Below are positions 9,176 to 20,193 of a stretch of 64,000 bases of DNA, piece after piece. How positions within the stretch are numbered: position 1 is the first letter of the stretch; the number at the start of each line of letters is the position of its first letter. The translations under genes and the position numbers were made by a program. The notes under the pieces were generated by a model. It did no database searches, was not told the origin of the DNA, and saw only the letters and a program-made list of their open reading frames with translations. Origin of the DNA: a candidate division FCPU426 bacterium. GTDB taxonomy: Bacteria; Oederibacteriota; Muellerivitia; Muellerivitales; DAHXKG01. The stretch is taken from the NCBI GenBank assembly GCA_027366525.1, contig DAHXKG010000004.1, positions 169,617 to 233,616 on the forward strand, read 5' to 3'.

Positions 9176-10049
9176 AAAAAAATCAAGGCCGGTTCAATCT
9201 GCTAGACTTCCGTTTCATTCGCTGGATCAGTTAACGAGAAAGAAAAAAAACTCTCGATTAAAGATTGGGTTAGCATTATCCGGGGGTGTATGCTATGGCG
9301 TGTCGCAAATTGGGGTATTGAAGGTTCTGGAAAAAGCGCATATTGCGATTGATTGTTTAGCGGGAACAAGCGCCGGTGCCATTATTGCGGCCGCTTATGC
9401 ATCGGGGTTAACGTGCGACCAAATTGAGCATCTGGGCATTCAAACCAAGTGGAAGGATTTTTTTTCTTTCCATCCATCGCGCATGGGATTGGTTTCTTCA
9501 GTAGCCATTGAAGATTATATTCGTAAATATTTAAAAGTTGAAAAATTTAAGGACTTAAAAAAACCGTTAGCGGTCGTGGCGACGGATATTTGTTCAGGCA
9601 ATGAGGTTATTTTTACTCATGGTTCATTAGCTAAAGCTGTTCGAGCCTCTTGCTCGATTCCGGGCATTTATGCACCGGTTGATTATGCGCATCATCAATT
9701 GGTCGATGGCGGCATGAGCGAGAATGTTCCCGTGCGTGCGCTAAAAGCTTTAGGAGCCGATATGATTATTGCCGTGAATGTATTAGGCAAGCGACCGGTG
9801 TTTGAACTCGCGTCTAATGTATTTCAAGTATTAACGCGGGTATGGTATTTTTTTGTTGAACAACAAGAAACTTGGAAAAAAAACTCGGATATTCAAATTG
9901 AAATGAATTTGAATCACTATGATTTATTTGACTTTTCTGCGGCCAAGGAAATGATTAGCCTGGGGGAATTGGAAACGCAAAAGTGCATGCATGAAATACA
10001 AAAAAAAATTTATCACAAATTTTATTTTCAGCCAGAAATTTATTGGTAA
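9168..10049 (+). CDS. Patatin-like phospholipase
   Basis: Patatin-like proteins are Ser-Asp dyad lipid acyl hydrolases. The chosen ATG (9168) overlaps the end of the hydratase gene by eight bases. An upstream start in the same frame at 9141 is possible but would overlap more. The 293-residue protein shows the oxyanion loop SGGVCYG near residue 38, the nucleophile motif GTSAG near 65, and the DGG catalytic aspartate near 180. It has a Lys-rich N-terminus and no signal peptide, so it is probably cytoplasmic or membrane-associated. Lying in the acyl-CoA operon, it may release the fatty acids that the ligase activates. Confidence 0.87.
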   Translation: MNKKKSRPVQSARLPFHSLDQLTRKKKNSRLKIGLALSGGVCYGVSQIGVLKVLEKAHIAIDCLAGTSAGAIIAAAYASGLTCDQIEHLGIQTKWKDFFSFHPSRMGLVSSVAIEDYIRKYLKVEKFKDLKKPLAVVATDICSGNEVIFTHGSLAKAVRASCSIPGIYAPVDYAHHQLVDGGMSENVPVRALKALGADMIIAVNVLGKRPVFELASNVFQVLTRVWYFFVEQQETWKKNSDIQIEMNLNHYDLFDFSAAKEMISLGELETQKCMHEIQKKIYHKFYFQPEIYW

Positions 10050-10537
10050 TTTGTTTCGTATTTTTTTGAAAAAATAAAAACAATCAATTAAATCACTGAT
10101 CTCGTTTTTTTTATGATGTGGGTTATGTTGTATTTATTTTAAACTAATTTAATGATATAGTTATTGTAGATAAAAAATTCAAACGATGAAAATTTTTATC
10201 GAACGATTTAAAAAAACTTGAGGTTCATAAAAATCAGCAATATTTTCAAATCGAATGAAAACGATTTCCGTTTGCTAGGGTTGTTTTTCAAGTTAAGCCA
10301 TGCAAGGCTAAATTCCAGTTTGAAGATACATGTGAGTGCGGTTTGACGGGAAATTTTTTTTAGAGTGATTGAACGTGAAAGAGAATACAACACAATTTTA
10401 AATCAGGGCCCTGAAATTGGATTTTCAGTTGGTGAGAATTTTTAAAAACTTACTTAAAAGATAGGGCCCATGAAAAGCGGGTTAATGCATAATGATGGCA
10501 AGCATCCAAATAGGAATGGAATGGTTATGAAGAACTA
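10050..10537 (+). other. Long AT-rich intergenic stretch, no gene identified
   Basis: This 488-base gap separates the acyl-CoA operon from the secreted glycosidase gene. It is AT-rich with many T-runs. A 61-codon minus-strand frame (10208-10393) has no ribosome-binding site and a low-complexity product, so I do not call it. I see no convincing terminator, tRNA or riboswitch. It probably carries the glycosidase promoter. Confidence 0.5.
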
Positions 10538-13291
10538 ATGGATACTCAGGATATGAATTTCTTATCTAAAACACGGAAGCTACTTTATCAATTTTGGATT
10601 AGAGGAGTGTCCCAATTCCCGTATCAAAAAATTTTGATGATTTTGGGGTTGAGTTGGCTTGGCATGATTGGAATCGGGCAAGCGACACCTCTCCAGCTGC
10701 ATGTGGATGGAAATGCTTTAGTATCAAGTGCGGGATGTACTGTTCGGCTTAAGGGCGTCGATATTGATAGCATGGAGTGGTATGATAATAATGGGGATCC
10801 GGGTGAGGGGCCTCCTAATGGATCGGGTGGGACCATTATTGGTTCGGTCCAAGAAGCCGTAACGGCTTGGCATGTGAGTATTATTCGTCTACCACTGAAT
10901 CAAGATTATTGGTTTGGATGCGGCGGAGCGGGTGCGGTAACTTATCAAGACACCGTGGCTAATATTGTCAATTATTGCTCAACGAATAATGTCTATGTGA
11001 TTCTCGATTTGCATTGGTCCGGAACCTATGCGGGGCTTGCTACGGCAGGTGCAACCACGTACACCTCACCTTGTTCAGGGGCAGGATGGGGTACGGCAAC
11101 TGGCCAACAATTGATGGCGGATGGAAATGCGGTTACTTTTTGGAGTTCCGTGGCGGCCACCTATGCCAACAATCCGGCTGTTTTTTTTGATTTATATAAT
11201 GAGCCTGAAGTGATTCCTTGGTCTGTATGGCAAGAGGGTGGGCTCACCGGGGGGACACCGGCATGGACTCCAGGAATGCAAGGCCTTCTCAATGCCATCC
11301 GATCGGCTGGGGCAACCAATATTTGTTTAGCTGGCGGTGTTTCTTGGTGTGCCGATTTACAACAGGTTTGTAATTATCCGTTGACCAATGTCGGTGCAGG
11401 TATTGTTTTTTCGACTCATTTATATGGGAACAATGATGGCGACTCGGCTGTCAGTTGGAATAATGATATAGGTTCAGCTGCGTCCTGTGGACCTATTTTT
11501 GTAGGAGAGTTTGGTCCGTACTACAATGCCTGTGGTCAGGATAATAGCACCTATGATACAAATATGTTTAACTGGATTAATACAACAACAGGCATCGTGG
11601 GAGGAACCGCATGGTCGATGACAGATAATTCCTGTCCTAATCTTTTGACGAGTTATAGTAATTTTGCTCCCACGACATATGGAATGGCTGTTTCAACGTG
11701 GCTTGCAACGCCTTACCCAACGTGCGGTGCTGGATCTCCAGCTCCGACGTCAACATCGACATCAACGATGACTTTTACTCCAACGGCTACACCTAGTTTA
11801 ACCATGACTCCCACGTTTACCCATACCTCGACTCCAACATTTACTTTTACAAGCACACCTACAAATACGTTAACCAACACGCCGACTGCCACACCGACGG
11901 GTACGTTTACAAATACGACAACGCCAACATCGACTGCCACGCCAACGGATACATTTACGCATACAACAACGCCAACGCCGACGTTCACGCCGACAAATAC
12001 ATTGACCAATACGGTGACGTCAACACCGACTTATACTCCAATCAATACAGCCACCCATACGCCCACAGGGACTCCAACTAGTACTCCCATTTATACACTC
12101 ACTAACACGCCCACGGCGACGCCAACGGGCACGTTTACGAGTACCGGAACGTCAACGCCCACGGGGACTCCAACTAGTACTCCCATCTATACACTCACTA
12201 ACACGCCCACGGCGACGCCAACGGGCACGTTTACGAATACCGGAACGTCAACGCCCACAGGGACTCCAACTAGTACTCCCATCTATACACTCACTAATAC
12301 GCCGACGGCCACACCAACGGGCACGTTTACGAGCACCGGAACGTCAACGCCCACAGGGACTCCAACCAATACGCCCATCGATACACTCACTAATACGCCG
12401 ACGGCCACACCAACGGGCACGTTTACGAGCACCGGAACGTCAACGCCCACAGAGACTCCAACCAATACGCCCATCGATACACTCACTAACACCCCCACGG
12501 CCACGCCAACGGATACATCGACAACTACTCCGATAAACACAATAACACCTACCTTGACAGAGACGCCTACATTGACTCCAACGCTAACCGCTACGGCGAC
12601 TGCCGGAGTTGTTTTAAGTCAAACCGTCTTAACGTCAAATCCGGTTATTGGAGGAAGCGAAACCTATACCTTGAATGTGGAAATCACCGCGGGCTCAATT
12701 CAACAAGTTCAAATTATGGATACGATACCGGCCCAAACGGGTTCTATTCAACTGGCTCAAGATGCTTTGTCAAGTACGGGGACAATTCAGGGATCACAAA
12801 TTCAATGGAACTTTTCAAATTTAAATGCGGGAACGTATCAGATCAGTTTTACAGTTCAGGTGGGTTCTCAAGTAACGCCAGGCAGCAGTTTAGTTAATAA
12901 TGCGAGTATTACCTATTCTGGGAACCCGACTGGTTTGTCATCGTCGGTGACTGTGATTGCAATTAACACGACGCCAACGGCCACTCCCACCCTTGCAGCT
13001 TCCGCGGAGTTCATTTCTGTTTCTTATCCTAATCCCGTGGGGTTGAATCAGAGAGTCCATATTCAAGTGAATATTTCAGAGCCTTCAATCGTCACATATC
13101 GTGTTTTTACAACAGCATTTCGAGAAATTTTTTCTTTTGAAAAAATGATCAATTCAAGTAGCGTGATTGACTGGAACCTGCGTGATGAGTCGGGGCAACC
13201 CGTTGCCAATGGGTTATACTATATACGTGTGACGGTTCAAAATAGTCAACAAGTGATTCAAAAAATTGAAAAAATTATCGTCATAAATTAA
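10538..13291 (+). CDS. Secreted GH5-family glycoside hydrolase (endoglucanase-like) with Thr-Pro linker and C-terminal sorting domain
   Basis: The 917-residue protein has a membrane-type signal segment at about residues 30-50. A GH5 (beta/alpha)8 domain follows at about 55-395, with DLHW (157-160), the acid/base in YNEPEV (E222) and the nucleophile in GEFG (E324). Residues about 400-690 form a Thr/Pro/Ser/Asn linker with 32-residue repeats. About 690-805 resembles a DUF11/beta-sandwich module. The last roughly 80 residues (YPNP...[20 protein letters not shown]) look like a FlgD-Ig/type-IX-like sorting domain. It probably cleaves beta-glucans at the cell surface or outside the cell. A second in-frame ATG at 10553 is an alternative start. 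Substrate is inferred from family only. Confidence 0.87.
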   Translation: MDTQDMNFLSKTRKLLYQFWIRGVSQFPYQKILMILGLSWLGMIGIGQATPLQLHVDGNALVSSAGCTVRLKGVDIDSMEWYDNNGDPGEGPPNGSGGTIIGSVQEAVTAWHVSIIRLPLNQDYWFGCGGAGAVTYQDTVANIVNYCSTNNVYVILDLHWSGTYAGLATAGATTYTSPCSGAGWGTATGQQLMADGNAVTFWSSVAATYANNPAVFFDLYNEPEVIPWSVWQEGGLTGGTPAWTPGMQGLLNAIRSAGATNICLAGGVSWCADLQQVCNYPLTNVGAGIVFSTHLYGNNDGDSAVSWNNDIGSAASCGPIFVGEFGPYYNACGQDNSTYDTNMFNWINTTTGIVGGTAWSMTDNSCPNLLTSYSNFAPTTYGMAVSTWLATPYPTCGAGSPAPTSTSTSTMTFTPTATPSLTMTPTFTHTSTPTFTFTSTPTNTLTNTPTATPTGTFTNTTTPTSTATPTDTFTHTTTPTPTFTPTNTLTNTVTSTPTYTPINTATHTPTGTPTSTPIYTLTNTPTATPTGTFTSTGTSTPTGTPTSTPIYTLTNTPTATPTGTFTNTGTSTPTGTPTSTPIYTLTNTPTATPTGTFTSTGTSTPTGTPTNTPIDTLTNTPTATPTGTFTSTGTSTPTETPTNTPIDTLTNTPTATPTDTSTTTPINTITPTLTETPTLTPTLTATATAGVVLSQTVLTSNPVIGGSETYTLNVEITAGSIQQVQIMDTIPAQTGSIQLAQDALSSTGTIQGSQIQWNFSNLNAGTYQISFTVQVGSQVTPGSSLVNNASITYSGNPTGLSSSVTVIAINTTPTATPTLAASAEFISVSYPNPVGLNQRVHIQVNISEPSIVTYRVFTTAFREIFSFEKMINSSSVIDWNLRDESGQPVANGLYYIRVTVQNSQQVIQKIEKIIVIN
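12061..12512 (+). repeat. 96-bp tandem repeat coding the Thr-Pro linker
   Basis: Units begin at 12061, 12157, 12253, 12349 and 12445, exactly 96 bases apart. There are four full copies and a partial fifth, with only scattered substitutions. Each encodes 32 residues that begin [20 protein letters not shown]. The period is a multiple of three, so copy-number changes would alter linker length without breaking the frame. Confidence 0.92.
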
Positions 13292-13398
13292 TCCTTTTTG
13301 AAAAATGCTTTAAAAATAAAGTAAAAAGCAATTTCAAAAAAGAAAAGGGTTGAAGCGAATTTTCACGCGAATTCATTGGAATTTCAGTATACTACCTT

Positions 13399-13407
13399 TG
13401 CTATAGT
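13399..13407 (+). promoter_or_regulatory. Possible extended -10 promoter for the HU gene
   Basis: TGCTATAGT (13399-13407) has the extended -10 form TGnTATAxT. It lies 65 bases before the HU start codon. No good -35 is found at the normal distance (a weak TTGGAA sits at 13376), as is common for extended -10 promoters. Tentative. Confidence 0.33.
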
Positions 13408-13471
13408 GTTAACGCAGTGACGGGAATGAACAAACAGAAGGAATAAACATCTTGAAAATAAGGAGTTGTTT

Positions 13472-13744
13472 ATGACAAATGATGAACTCGTATTGAAAAT
13501 TACCGAAATTACCGGCATTAAAAAAGGGGAAGTTGAAAAAGTTTTGGAAAATATGATCAATATTGTTGTGGACACGATGAAAAAGAATGAAAAAGTAAAT
13601 ATTACCGGCTTTGGTGTTTTTAAAATTAAAGAAAAAAAAGAACGAATAGCTCGAAATCCGAAGACCGGCGCGACTGTGCAAGTCCCCGCAAAACGAGTTC
13701 CCAAATTTTTACCATCCAAAAATTTAAAAGGCATTATTAATTAA
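13472..13744 (+). CDS. HU/IHF-type DNA-binding protein
   Basis: HU is a dimeric histone-like protein that bends DNA. The 90-residue protein carries the signature segment ITGFGVFKIKEKKER followed by RNPKTGATVQVPAKRVPKF, the DNA-contacting arm and family motif. I choose ATG 13472 after AGGAG; a TTG two codons earlier is also open but has no proper spacing. It lies alone ahead of the groESL promoter. It may be HU or an IHF-like paralogue, which sequence alone does not separate. Confidence 0.93.
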   Translation: MTNDELVLKITEITGIKKGEVEKVLENMINIVVDTMKKNEKVNITGFGVFKIKEKKERIARNPKTGATVQVPAKRVPKFLPSKNLKGIIN

Positions 13745-13940
13745 TGCTTTGCAAGTTTTAACTTTGGAATAAAAATTCAATTGAAGTGTAACGAGTCGTC
13801 CCCGATAACGTTTTGACGTTGGATCATGGCCGATCGCCTGAAGCTCGGGGCGATCCCAAGGTGTTGCGGGTGACGACGATGATTTAAAGTTAAACGCTTG
13901 CGCCTGCCTTTCATTCTCAATTAAAAAAATGAAAAACCCC

Positions 13941-13969
13941 TTGACGATTAATGAGCTTATTCCTATGAT
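13941..13969 (+). promoter_or_regulatory. Vegetative promoter of groES-groEL
   Basis: TTGACG (13941-13946) and TATGAT (13964-13969) are separated by exactly 17 bases. The inferred transcription start, about 13976, falls just before the CIRCE operator. The preceding 200 bases (from 13745) hold only a GATCGCC/GGCGATC inverted repeat (13832-13855) with no T-run and no gene. Confidence 0.78.
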
Positions 13970-13981
13970 TATTCAAAAAAA

Positions 13982-14008
13982 TTAGCACTCTAGGGTCTAG
14001 TGTGCTAA
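13982..14008 (+). promoter_or_regulatory. CIRCE operator (HrcA-binding site)
   Basis: The inverted repeat TTAGCACTC-N9-GTGTGCTAA matches the CIRCE consensus with one mismatch in the right arm (GTG for GAG). It sits immediately downstream of the -10 box and upstream of groES, the classic position for repression by HrcA. hrcA itself is not in this window. Confidence 0.92.
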
Positions 14009-14088
14009 TTTTACAACCAAGTCAATGAAGTGATTGAGTCAGTCAGATTTCAAATTAAATTTATAACTAGCGTAGAGGAGGTAGTTCA

Positions 14089-14379
14089 ATGAAGATTCGC
14101 CCGTTGCATGACCGTATTATTGTTGAGCGGTTAGAAGAAGAGGAAAAAACCAAAAGTGGGATTGTCATTCCGGATACCGCAAAGGAAAAGCCCCAAAAAG
14201 GTAAAGTGATGTCGGTCGGAGATGGTAAAGTGAATGAAAAAGGTGAAAAAATTAAAATGGAAGTAAAATCCGGCGATTTGATTTTGTTTGAAAAATATGC
14301 AGGTAATGAAATCAAAGTCGATGGCAAAGAATTACTTATTATGAAGGAAGAGGATGTTTTGGGCGTAATTGAAAATTAA
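14089..14379 (+). CDS. groS: Co-chaperonin GroES
   Basis: GroES is the 10-kDa heptameric lid of the GroEL chamber. The 96-residue protein begins [20 protein letters not shown] and has the mobile loop [17 protein letters not shown] and the [15 protein letters not shown] segment typical of the family. GAGGAGG precedes the ATG. It is followed 49 bases later by groEL and preceded by a vegetative promoter and a CIRCE operator, so it should be induced by heat through HrcA. Confidence 0.97.
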   Translation: MKIRPLHDRIIVERLEEEEKTKSGIVIPDTAKEKPQKGKVMSVGDGKVNEKGEKIKMEVKSGDLILFEKYAGNEIKVDGKELLIMKEEDVLGVIEN

Positions 14380-14416
14380 GGGTAAAAGTAACAAATTATC
14401 TTAAATCAAATATTAA

Positions 14417-16075
<1,659 letters not shown>

Positions 16076-16094
16076 TCTGTGCCAATGTCGACCA

Positions 16095-16128
16095 AGCCCT
16101 CGCAGAGTTATTCTGCGAGGGCTTTTTA
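16095..16128 (+). terminator. Rho-independent terminator of groES-groEL
   Basis: A perfect 12-bp stem (AGCCCTCGCAGA / TCTGCGAGGGCT) encloses a 5-base loop and runs into a T-rich tail at 16123-16128. It lies just after the groEL stop. Confidence 0.93.
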
Positions 16129-16154
16129 TTTTAGGGCCAATTTTTAAGAATCCA

Positions 16155-16183
16155 TTGACATGATTTGGGATCGTGCTTATGAT
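16155..16183 (+). promoter_or_regulatory. Strong sigma70-type promoter ahead of the FmdB/Bat gene cluster
   Basis: TTGACA (16155-16160), a 17-base spacer and TATGAT (16178-16183) make a near-consensus promoter right after the groEL terminator. It lies 73 bases before the fmdB-like gene. It could drive the whole run of genes up to about 24,150. Confidence 0.75.
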
Positions 16184-16255
16184 GATTAGTAATTCAACAA
16201 GGTGGTTTGTGGGAGCGCTGAATAGTTTTGGAAGTTTAGGAAGAGGAGATAAGTT

Positions 16256-16546
16256 ATGCCTACCTATGAATATCAATGTGAGAAATGTGGTTCATTTGAA
16301 CAATGGCAATCGATTAAAGATGCTGCATTACAAACATGCCCTACCTGTGGATCGCCAGTGAAACGATTGGTTTCGGCCAATGTTGGATTTATTTTAAAGG
16401 GATCCGGTTTTTATCAAAACGATTATAAAAATAAAAATAACACCAATTTAAAAGAAAAAACTTCAACTCCTGCAGTTCCAACTGAAACCCATTCGTCGTG
16501 TGCATGCGGAACCAATGCCTGTCAGTCAGCACCGAGCAATAATTAA
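16256..16546 (+). CDS. FmdB-family zinc-ribbon protein
   Basis: The 96-residue protein starts MPTYEYQCEKCG and has a second CPTCG knuckle. Cysteines C8, C11, C28 and C31 form the FmdB/CxxC regulatory zinc ribbon. The segment after it (GFILKGSGFYQNDY) is also conserved in the family. The C-terminal third is Thr/Ser-rich with further cysteines (CACGTNAC). GAGGAG precedes the ATG. The function of the family is poorly known; regulatory or metal-linked roles have been proposed. It opens the gene run leading to the Bat cluster. Confidence 0.88.
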   Translation: MPTYEYQCEKCGSFEQWQSIKDAALQTCPTCGSPVKRLVSANVGFILKGSGFYQNDYKNKNNTNLKEKTSTPAVPTETHSSCACGTNACQSAPSNN

Positions 16547-16575
16547 GGACGTCAAGATTTATAACGGAGTTTCCT

Positions 16576-16749
16576 ATGGCCATGTTGGGTATTGTTGTAG
16601 GTTATATTTTTTTTAATTTAGGATTTTGGAAATCAGATTCAGCCCCGAAACCGCAGGATGTATTTTGGGCCCTGCTGATGATGGCGGGAACGGTTCTGAT
16701 GTTCGCTTCTGTTTTGAAGTGGGCAATTCCAAGTTTTTTCCACCCATGA
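16576..16749 (+). CDS. Small membrane protein (57 residues)
   Basis: ATG 16576 opens a 57-codon frame giving two hydrophobic segments (MLGIVVGYIFFNLGF near the N-terminus and FWALLMMAGTVLMFASVL in the middle), hence a small inner-membrane protein. GGAG stands a few bases upstream. Its TGA stop overlaps the ATG of the next gene as ATGA, a sign of translational coupling. I recognise no family. A longer frame in another phase through this region starts at a TTG and is better explained by this gene plus the next. Confidence 0.6.
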   Translation: MAMLGIVVGYIFFNLGFWKSDSAPKPQDVFWALLMMAGTVLMFASVLKWAIPSFFHP

Positions 16750-17132
16750 ATGAATTAATTTCGTCGAATGAAATGCGAGCTATTGTTTTACTCTTGGCTG
16801 GCCTAGTTAGTTTAGCAAGTCTAGGTGCTTCCGCTTACCTATTTCAAAAGCAAACGGATCCCTTTCAAAAAAAGATAGTGGCATTTTCTGGATTTTTAGG
16901 AATATTGGCCGGACCGCTGGTATGGGTTTTATGGAAAGTTTATAATGCCCTTGAAAACTATTATGGGCTGGATTCACTGAAGGCCTTAGGCTTCAATCTG
17001 ATTGTTTTTATAGCAGCTGGTATCATGGGCGCTTTTTGCTTTGTAAAAGTGCCTTTTTGGATGGCTTCCTTAGGAAAAGGCCATAATAAAAAACGCATCC
17101 TGAAGCATAAAAATAACCAAAAATTTTCTTGA
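16746..17132 (+). CDS. Small membrane protein with three hydrophobic segments
   Basis: The start at 16746 overlaps the stop of the upstream small gene. The 128-residue product has three hydrophobic stretches (about residues 10-30, 42-60 and 78-105) and a basic tail (NKKRILKHKNNQK), suggesting an integral membrane protein with a cytoplasmic C-terminus. The family is not recognised. With its partner it may form a small membrane complex co-expressed with the FmdB and Bat genes. Confidence 0.7.
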   Translation: MNELISSNEMRAIVLLLAGLVSLASLGASAYLFQKQTDPFQKKIVAFSGFLGILAGPLVWVLWKVYNALENYYGLDSLKALGFNLIVFIAAGIMGAFCFVKVPFWMASLGKGHNKKRILKHKNNQKFS

Positions 17133-17204
17133 TCGTGACTAGTTTTTTCATCCAAAAAATCCTACAATTTTTTAAAAAATTCTAGAGTACAACTGAATCA
17201 ATTT

Positions 17205-18095
17205 ATGAAAAATGAACCTTTGGTTTCTGTTCAGCAGTTATTATCTGAAGTCCATCGATTAGAAATTGCTACTCGTGGAACTGTGGATACACTTTTATTA
17301 GGCGCCTACCGGAGTGGATTTAAAGGCAATGGATTGGAATTTCACCAGGTTCGCGAATATACGCCGGAGGATGATTATCGCTCAATTGATTGGAATGTTA
17401 CCGCACGTTTAAATTCACCCTATATTAAAACTTTTGTCGAAGAACGAGAGTTGCATCTGATTTTTGCAGTGGATTTTTCTGCTTCAATGAATCCCAAAGG
17501 CATTCGTTCTTTTAAAAAAGAAACCGTTTTGAAATTTTGTGCAACCTTAGCCTTGACGGCTATTCAACAGCAAGATCAAGTGGGACTATTGATATTTACG
17601 GATCAAGTCGAACGGTTTCTTCCTCCGAATCGTGGTAAAGCGGCGGCCTTCCGCCTATTAAAAGAATTGTTAACCTTTCAACCAAAAGGACTTCGTACTC
17701 GGTATGAGCCTGCTTTAAATTATCTCGCTCGTGGGCTGAAACGGCGAAGTGTGCTTTTCTGGTTGTCGGATTTTACCGAACCCATCCCGATGAACTTAGC
17801 AAGCATGCTGGGTAAAAGGCATGATGTCATTGCCATTAGTATTCATGATCCCTTAGAAGAAATCACAACCCTTCCCAGTCGTATTACCGTTCAAGATCCG
17901 GAAACCGGACGCGTGGGCTATATTTCCAAAAGTAATTTAAGGTTGTTACGTGAAGCCATTGCAACACGAGAATTACAATTAAAGCAGTTAACGCAAAAAG
18001 GCATCGATCGAATGGATTTAATCGCGGGCGAAAATTTAGATCCCATCGTTAGACGATTTTTTCAAAACCGCATCGAAAAAAGGGATCGACGATAA
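17205..18095 (+). CDS. DUF58 protein with vWA-like fold (Bat cluster)
   Basis: This 296-residue protein matches DUF58. The typical GLEFHQVREYTPEDDYRSIDWNVTAR is followed by FVEERELHLIFAVDFSASM, with a MIDAS-like D90-x-S92-x-S94. No membrane segments are seen. In Bacteroides-type aerotolerance clusters such a protein sits with MoxR and BatA-D, and here it is the first Bat-type gene. Its stop (TAA) overlaps the ATG of batA by one base. Its role is probably in MoxR-assisted assembly or stress tolerance, known only in outline for the family. Confidence 0.87.
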   Translation: MKNEPLVSVQQLLSEVHRLEIATRGTVDTLLLGAYRSGFKGNGLEFHQVREYTPEDDYRSIDWNVTARLNSPYIKTFVEERELHLIFAVDFSASMNPKGIRSFKKETVLKFCATLALTAIQQQDQVGLLIFTDQVERFLPPNRGKAAAFRLLKELLTFQPKGLRTRYEPALNYLARGLKRRSVLFWLSDFTEPIPMNLASMLGKRHDVIAISIHDPLEEITTLPSRITVQDPETGRVGYISKSNLRLLREAIATRELQLKQLTQKGIDRMDLIAGENLDPIVRRFFQNRIEKRDRR

Positions 18096-19150
18096 TGATT
18101 TCACACATCCATTTTCAACATCCGCTGTGGCTGCAGGCTCTTTGGACCCTTCCGGCGATCGCTTTGTTGATTTATGGAAGTCGACGCTTTAAAAGATCAA
18201 CCTACCTGTTAGGGAATACGCAACTGGTTCAAAATACGCCAGGCATTCTGAAGGTGAATTGGATTCCGTGGATTTTTCGGATGCTGATTCTTGCTTTGTG
18301 TTTCGTGGCGGCCGCAGGGCCAGAATGGGGGACCAAAAAAGTTCAACAAAAAAAACAGGTTGCCGATTTATTTATTGCGCTGGATACCTCTTCATCTATG
18401 TTATCGATGGATTTAAAACCCAATCGCATTACCGCCGCTAAAAATTTATTATCAAGATTTTTAAATCGACTTCATGGAGTTCGTGTGGGACTTTGTGTAT
18501 TTGCGGCCCTGAGTTTTACTCAGTGCCCTTTAACAACGGATTTAAAGGTGGTTCAAGCGCTTTTAAAACATGTCAGTATTTTTTCAGTTCGAATTGATGG
18601 CACGGCCATTGGGGATGCACTTGTTTCATGTTTAGAACGATTGCAATCGGGTAGCCAGGTGCCGTTGGGAAAAAATCCGGTCAAGTTTCATCAACCTCCT
18701 TTAAGCCGAGCCATCCTTCTATTAACGGATGGCGGTAATAATTGTGGATCAGTAAGTCCCATAACGGCAGCCCTTATTGCTGCTCGTGAAGGCATTCCCA
18801 TTTATACCGTAGGCATTGGAAGTGTGAAGGGCGCTCCGGAACCGGTTCTTTTGCCAGATGGCCAATTGACATATGTTTTGGATCAACAGGGACATGTGAT
18901 TCGCACGCATGTCGCGATTCATTTGCTTAAACAAATTGCAAAAATTTCAGGTGGAAAATTCTTTTTGGCTTCAAATAATCATGTTCTCCGGCATATTTTA
19001 AATCAGATTTCTAAATTGAATCGTGGACATATTGTCAAGGTTACTCGTTGGAAATATCGAGATTTATCCCATGATGTTTTAAAAATCGCTTTTGCTTTAT
19101 TGGTGGTTGATCTTTTGATGGAAGCAACTGTATTTCGAACATTGCCTTAA
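18095..19150 (+). CDS. batA: BatA-like von Willebrand factor A membrane protein
   Basis: The 351-residue protein has N-terminal membrane helices (about 10-28 and 57-75), then a vWA domain with a complete MIDAS DTSSS (D97, S99, S101), and a C-terminal helix at about 328-346. This layout is that of BatA of the Bacteroides aerotolerance operon. It is translated in overlap with the DUF58 gene and followed by a related batB. The periplasmic vWA domain probably mediates protein contacts. Confidence 0.85.
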   Translation: MISHIHFQHPLWLQALWTLPAIALLIYGSRRFKRSTYLLGNTQLVQNTPGILKVNWIPWIFRMLILALCFVAAAGPEWGTKKVQQKKQVADLFIALDTSSSMLSMDLKPNRITAAKNLLSRFLNRLHGVRVGLCVFAALSFTQCPLTTDLKVVQALLKHVSIFSVRIDGTAIGDALVSCLERLQSGSQVPLGKNPVKFHQPPLSRAILLLTDGGNNCGSVSPITAALIAAREGIPIYTVGIGSVKGAPEPVLLPDGQLTYVLDQQGHVIRTHVAIHLLKQIAKISGGKFFLASNNHVLRHILNQISKLNRGHIVKVTRWKYRDLSHDVLKIAFALLVVDLLMEATVFRTLP

Positions 19151-19171
19151 AAACCAAGGAGTCGATAATTC

Positions 19172-20155
19172 ATGCATTTTCAATGGTTCAATGAATTCTG
19201 GATTGGGGGGGTAATCGCGTTAACTGTGGGTCTATTGGGCATGCTCTGGAGAGATCATAGAGATATGAATAATCTCGGGAAAAACCATTTTGACTTTAAT
19301 GTTTCAAGGGTATTCATACGAAGAGTTGTTCGAAATGGTTTTGTTTTTTTAGCCTTAGTGTTTATGGTTCTAGGGGTCATGGGTTTGGAGGGCAAGCCGG
19401 AGGCTCAGCAATTATTTTCTCGAGGGATCGATGTAATGATGGTCTTAGATGTTTCCAAAAGTATGTTAACGCAGGATGTGAAGCCGAACCGTCTTGAAGC
19501 AGCTAAAAAAACTTTAATGACGTGGCTTTCGAACGTCATCGGTGATCGAGTTGGGTTAGTGATTTTTTCGGGAGCGGCCCTTACGCAAGTTCCGTTGACG
19601 CTGGATTTGAATGTCGTCAAACTTGTTTTGAGTCGTGCAGCTCCAGATGAAATTGACCGCGGAGGAACGGATATTGGGGATGGAATTCGCATGGCGTTAA
19701 GTGATTTTCAATCCAGTAATCCCAAACGTGGGAAAGCCATTATTTTGGTTTCTGATGGTGGACGAACTCCGGGGACATCCAGTGTTCAAGCCGCGGTTCG
19801 TCAGGCGGTACAGGATCATGTATCGATTTTAACGGTTGGTGTGGGAACGCAGTATGGAGGTCCTATTCCAGATGGATATTCATTTTGGGGCCATCCGCGC
19901 TATATGAAAAATCCCAATGGAACGATTCATATTAGCCGGCTACATCCAAGACTATTAGAAAAAATTGCCAAGGATTCCAAAGGTATTAGTGTGTTTGAAA
20001 GCCAGGCGGACGCTTTCAACCGTGTGGATCATGCTTTGGATAGACTGCCCCAGACATTGTGGAAACAAAAAAGTTCAATGGAAGTTAGAAAAAATCTTTC
20101 ACCTCAAATGGCAATGTGGAGCGCCGGATGTTTGGTGATGGCTTCGATTTTGTAG
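19172..20155 (+). CDS. batB: BatB-like von Willebrand factor A membrane protein
   Basis: This paralogue of the preceding gene has membrane segments at about residues 10-25 and 55-72 and a vWA domain with MIDAS DVSKS (D93, S95, S97). A C-terminal hydrophobic segment (MWSAGCLVMASIL) ends abruptly at the stop; it is short for a full membrane helix. At 327 residues it is near normal for BatB. Its end lies close to the start of batC. Role inferred from the cluster. Confidence 0.84.
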   Translation: MHFQWFNEFWIGGVIALTVGLLGMLWRDHRDMNNLGKNHFDFNVSRVFIRRVVRNGFVFLALVFMVLGVMGLEGKPEAQQLFSRGIDVMMVLDVSKSMLTQDVKPNRLEAAKKTLMTWLSNVIGDRVGLVIFSGAALTQVPLTLDLNVVKLVLSRAAPDEIDRGGTDIGDGIRMALSDFQSSNPKRGKAIILVSDGGRTPGTSSVQAAVRQAVQDHVSILTVGVGTQYGGPIPDGYSFWGHPRYMKNPNGTIHISRLHPRLLEKIAKDSKGISVFESQADAFNRVDHALDRLPQTLWKQKSSMEVRKNLSPQMAMWSAGCLVMASIL

Positions 20156-20193
20156 GGGTGAAATTAAGTTTAAAAATGAAAGAAGGGTGTCGG

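Noticed and set aside
10208..10393. 61-codon minus-strand frame in the large intergenic gap
   Set aside because: No start signal, low-complexity product, AT-rich background.
12061..12512. Regular repeats considered as a CRISPR array
   Set aside because: The 96-bp units are contiguous without unique spacers, and they encode an in-frame protein linker.
11713..12540. Long minus-strand frames giving Val/Gly repeats opposite the Thr-Pro linker (also 31641-32729)
   Set aside because: They are antisense shadows of the repetitive linker DNA, without ribosome-binding sites. The plus-strand genes explain the sequence.
16626..17132. One 168-residue protein starting at TTG 16626
   Set aside because: The upstream part in that frame is not membrane-like, while another frame gives a clean two-helix protein with ribosome-binding site and ATGA overlap at 16746.
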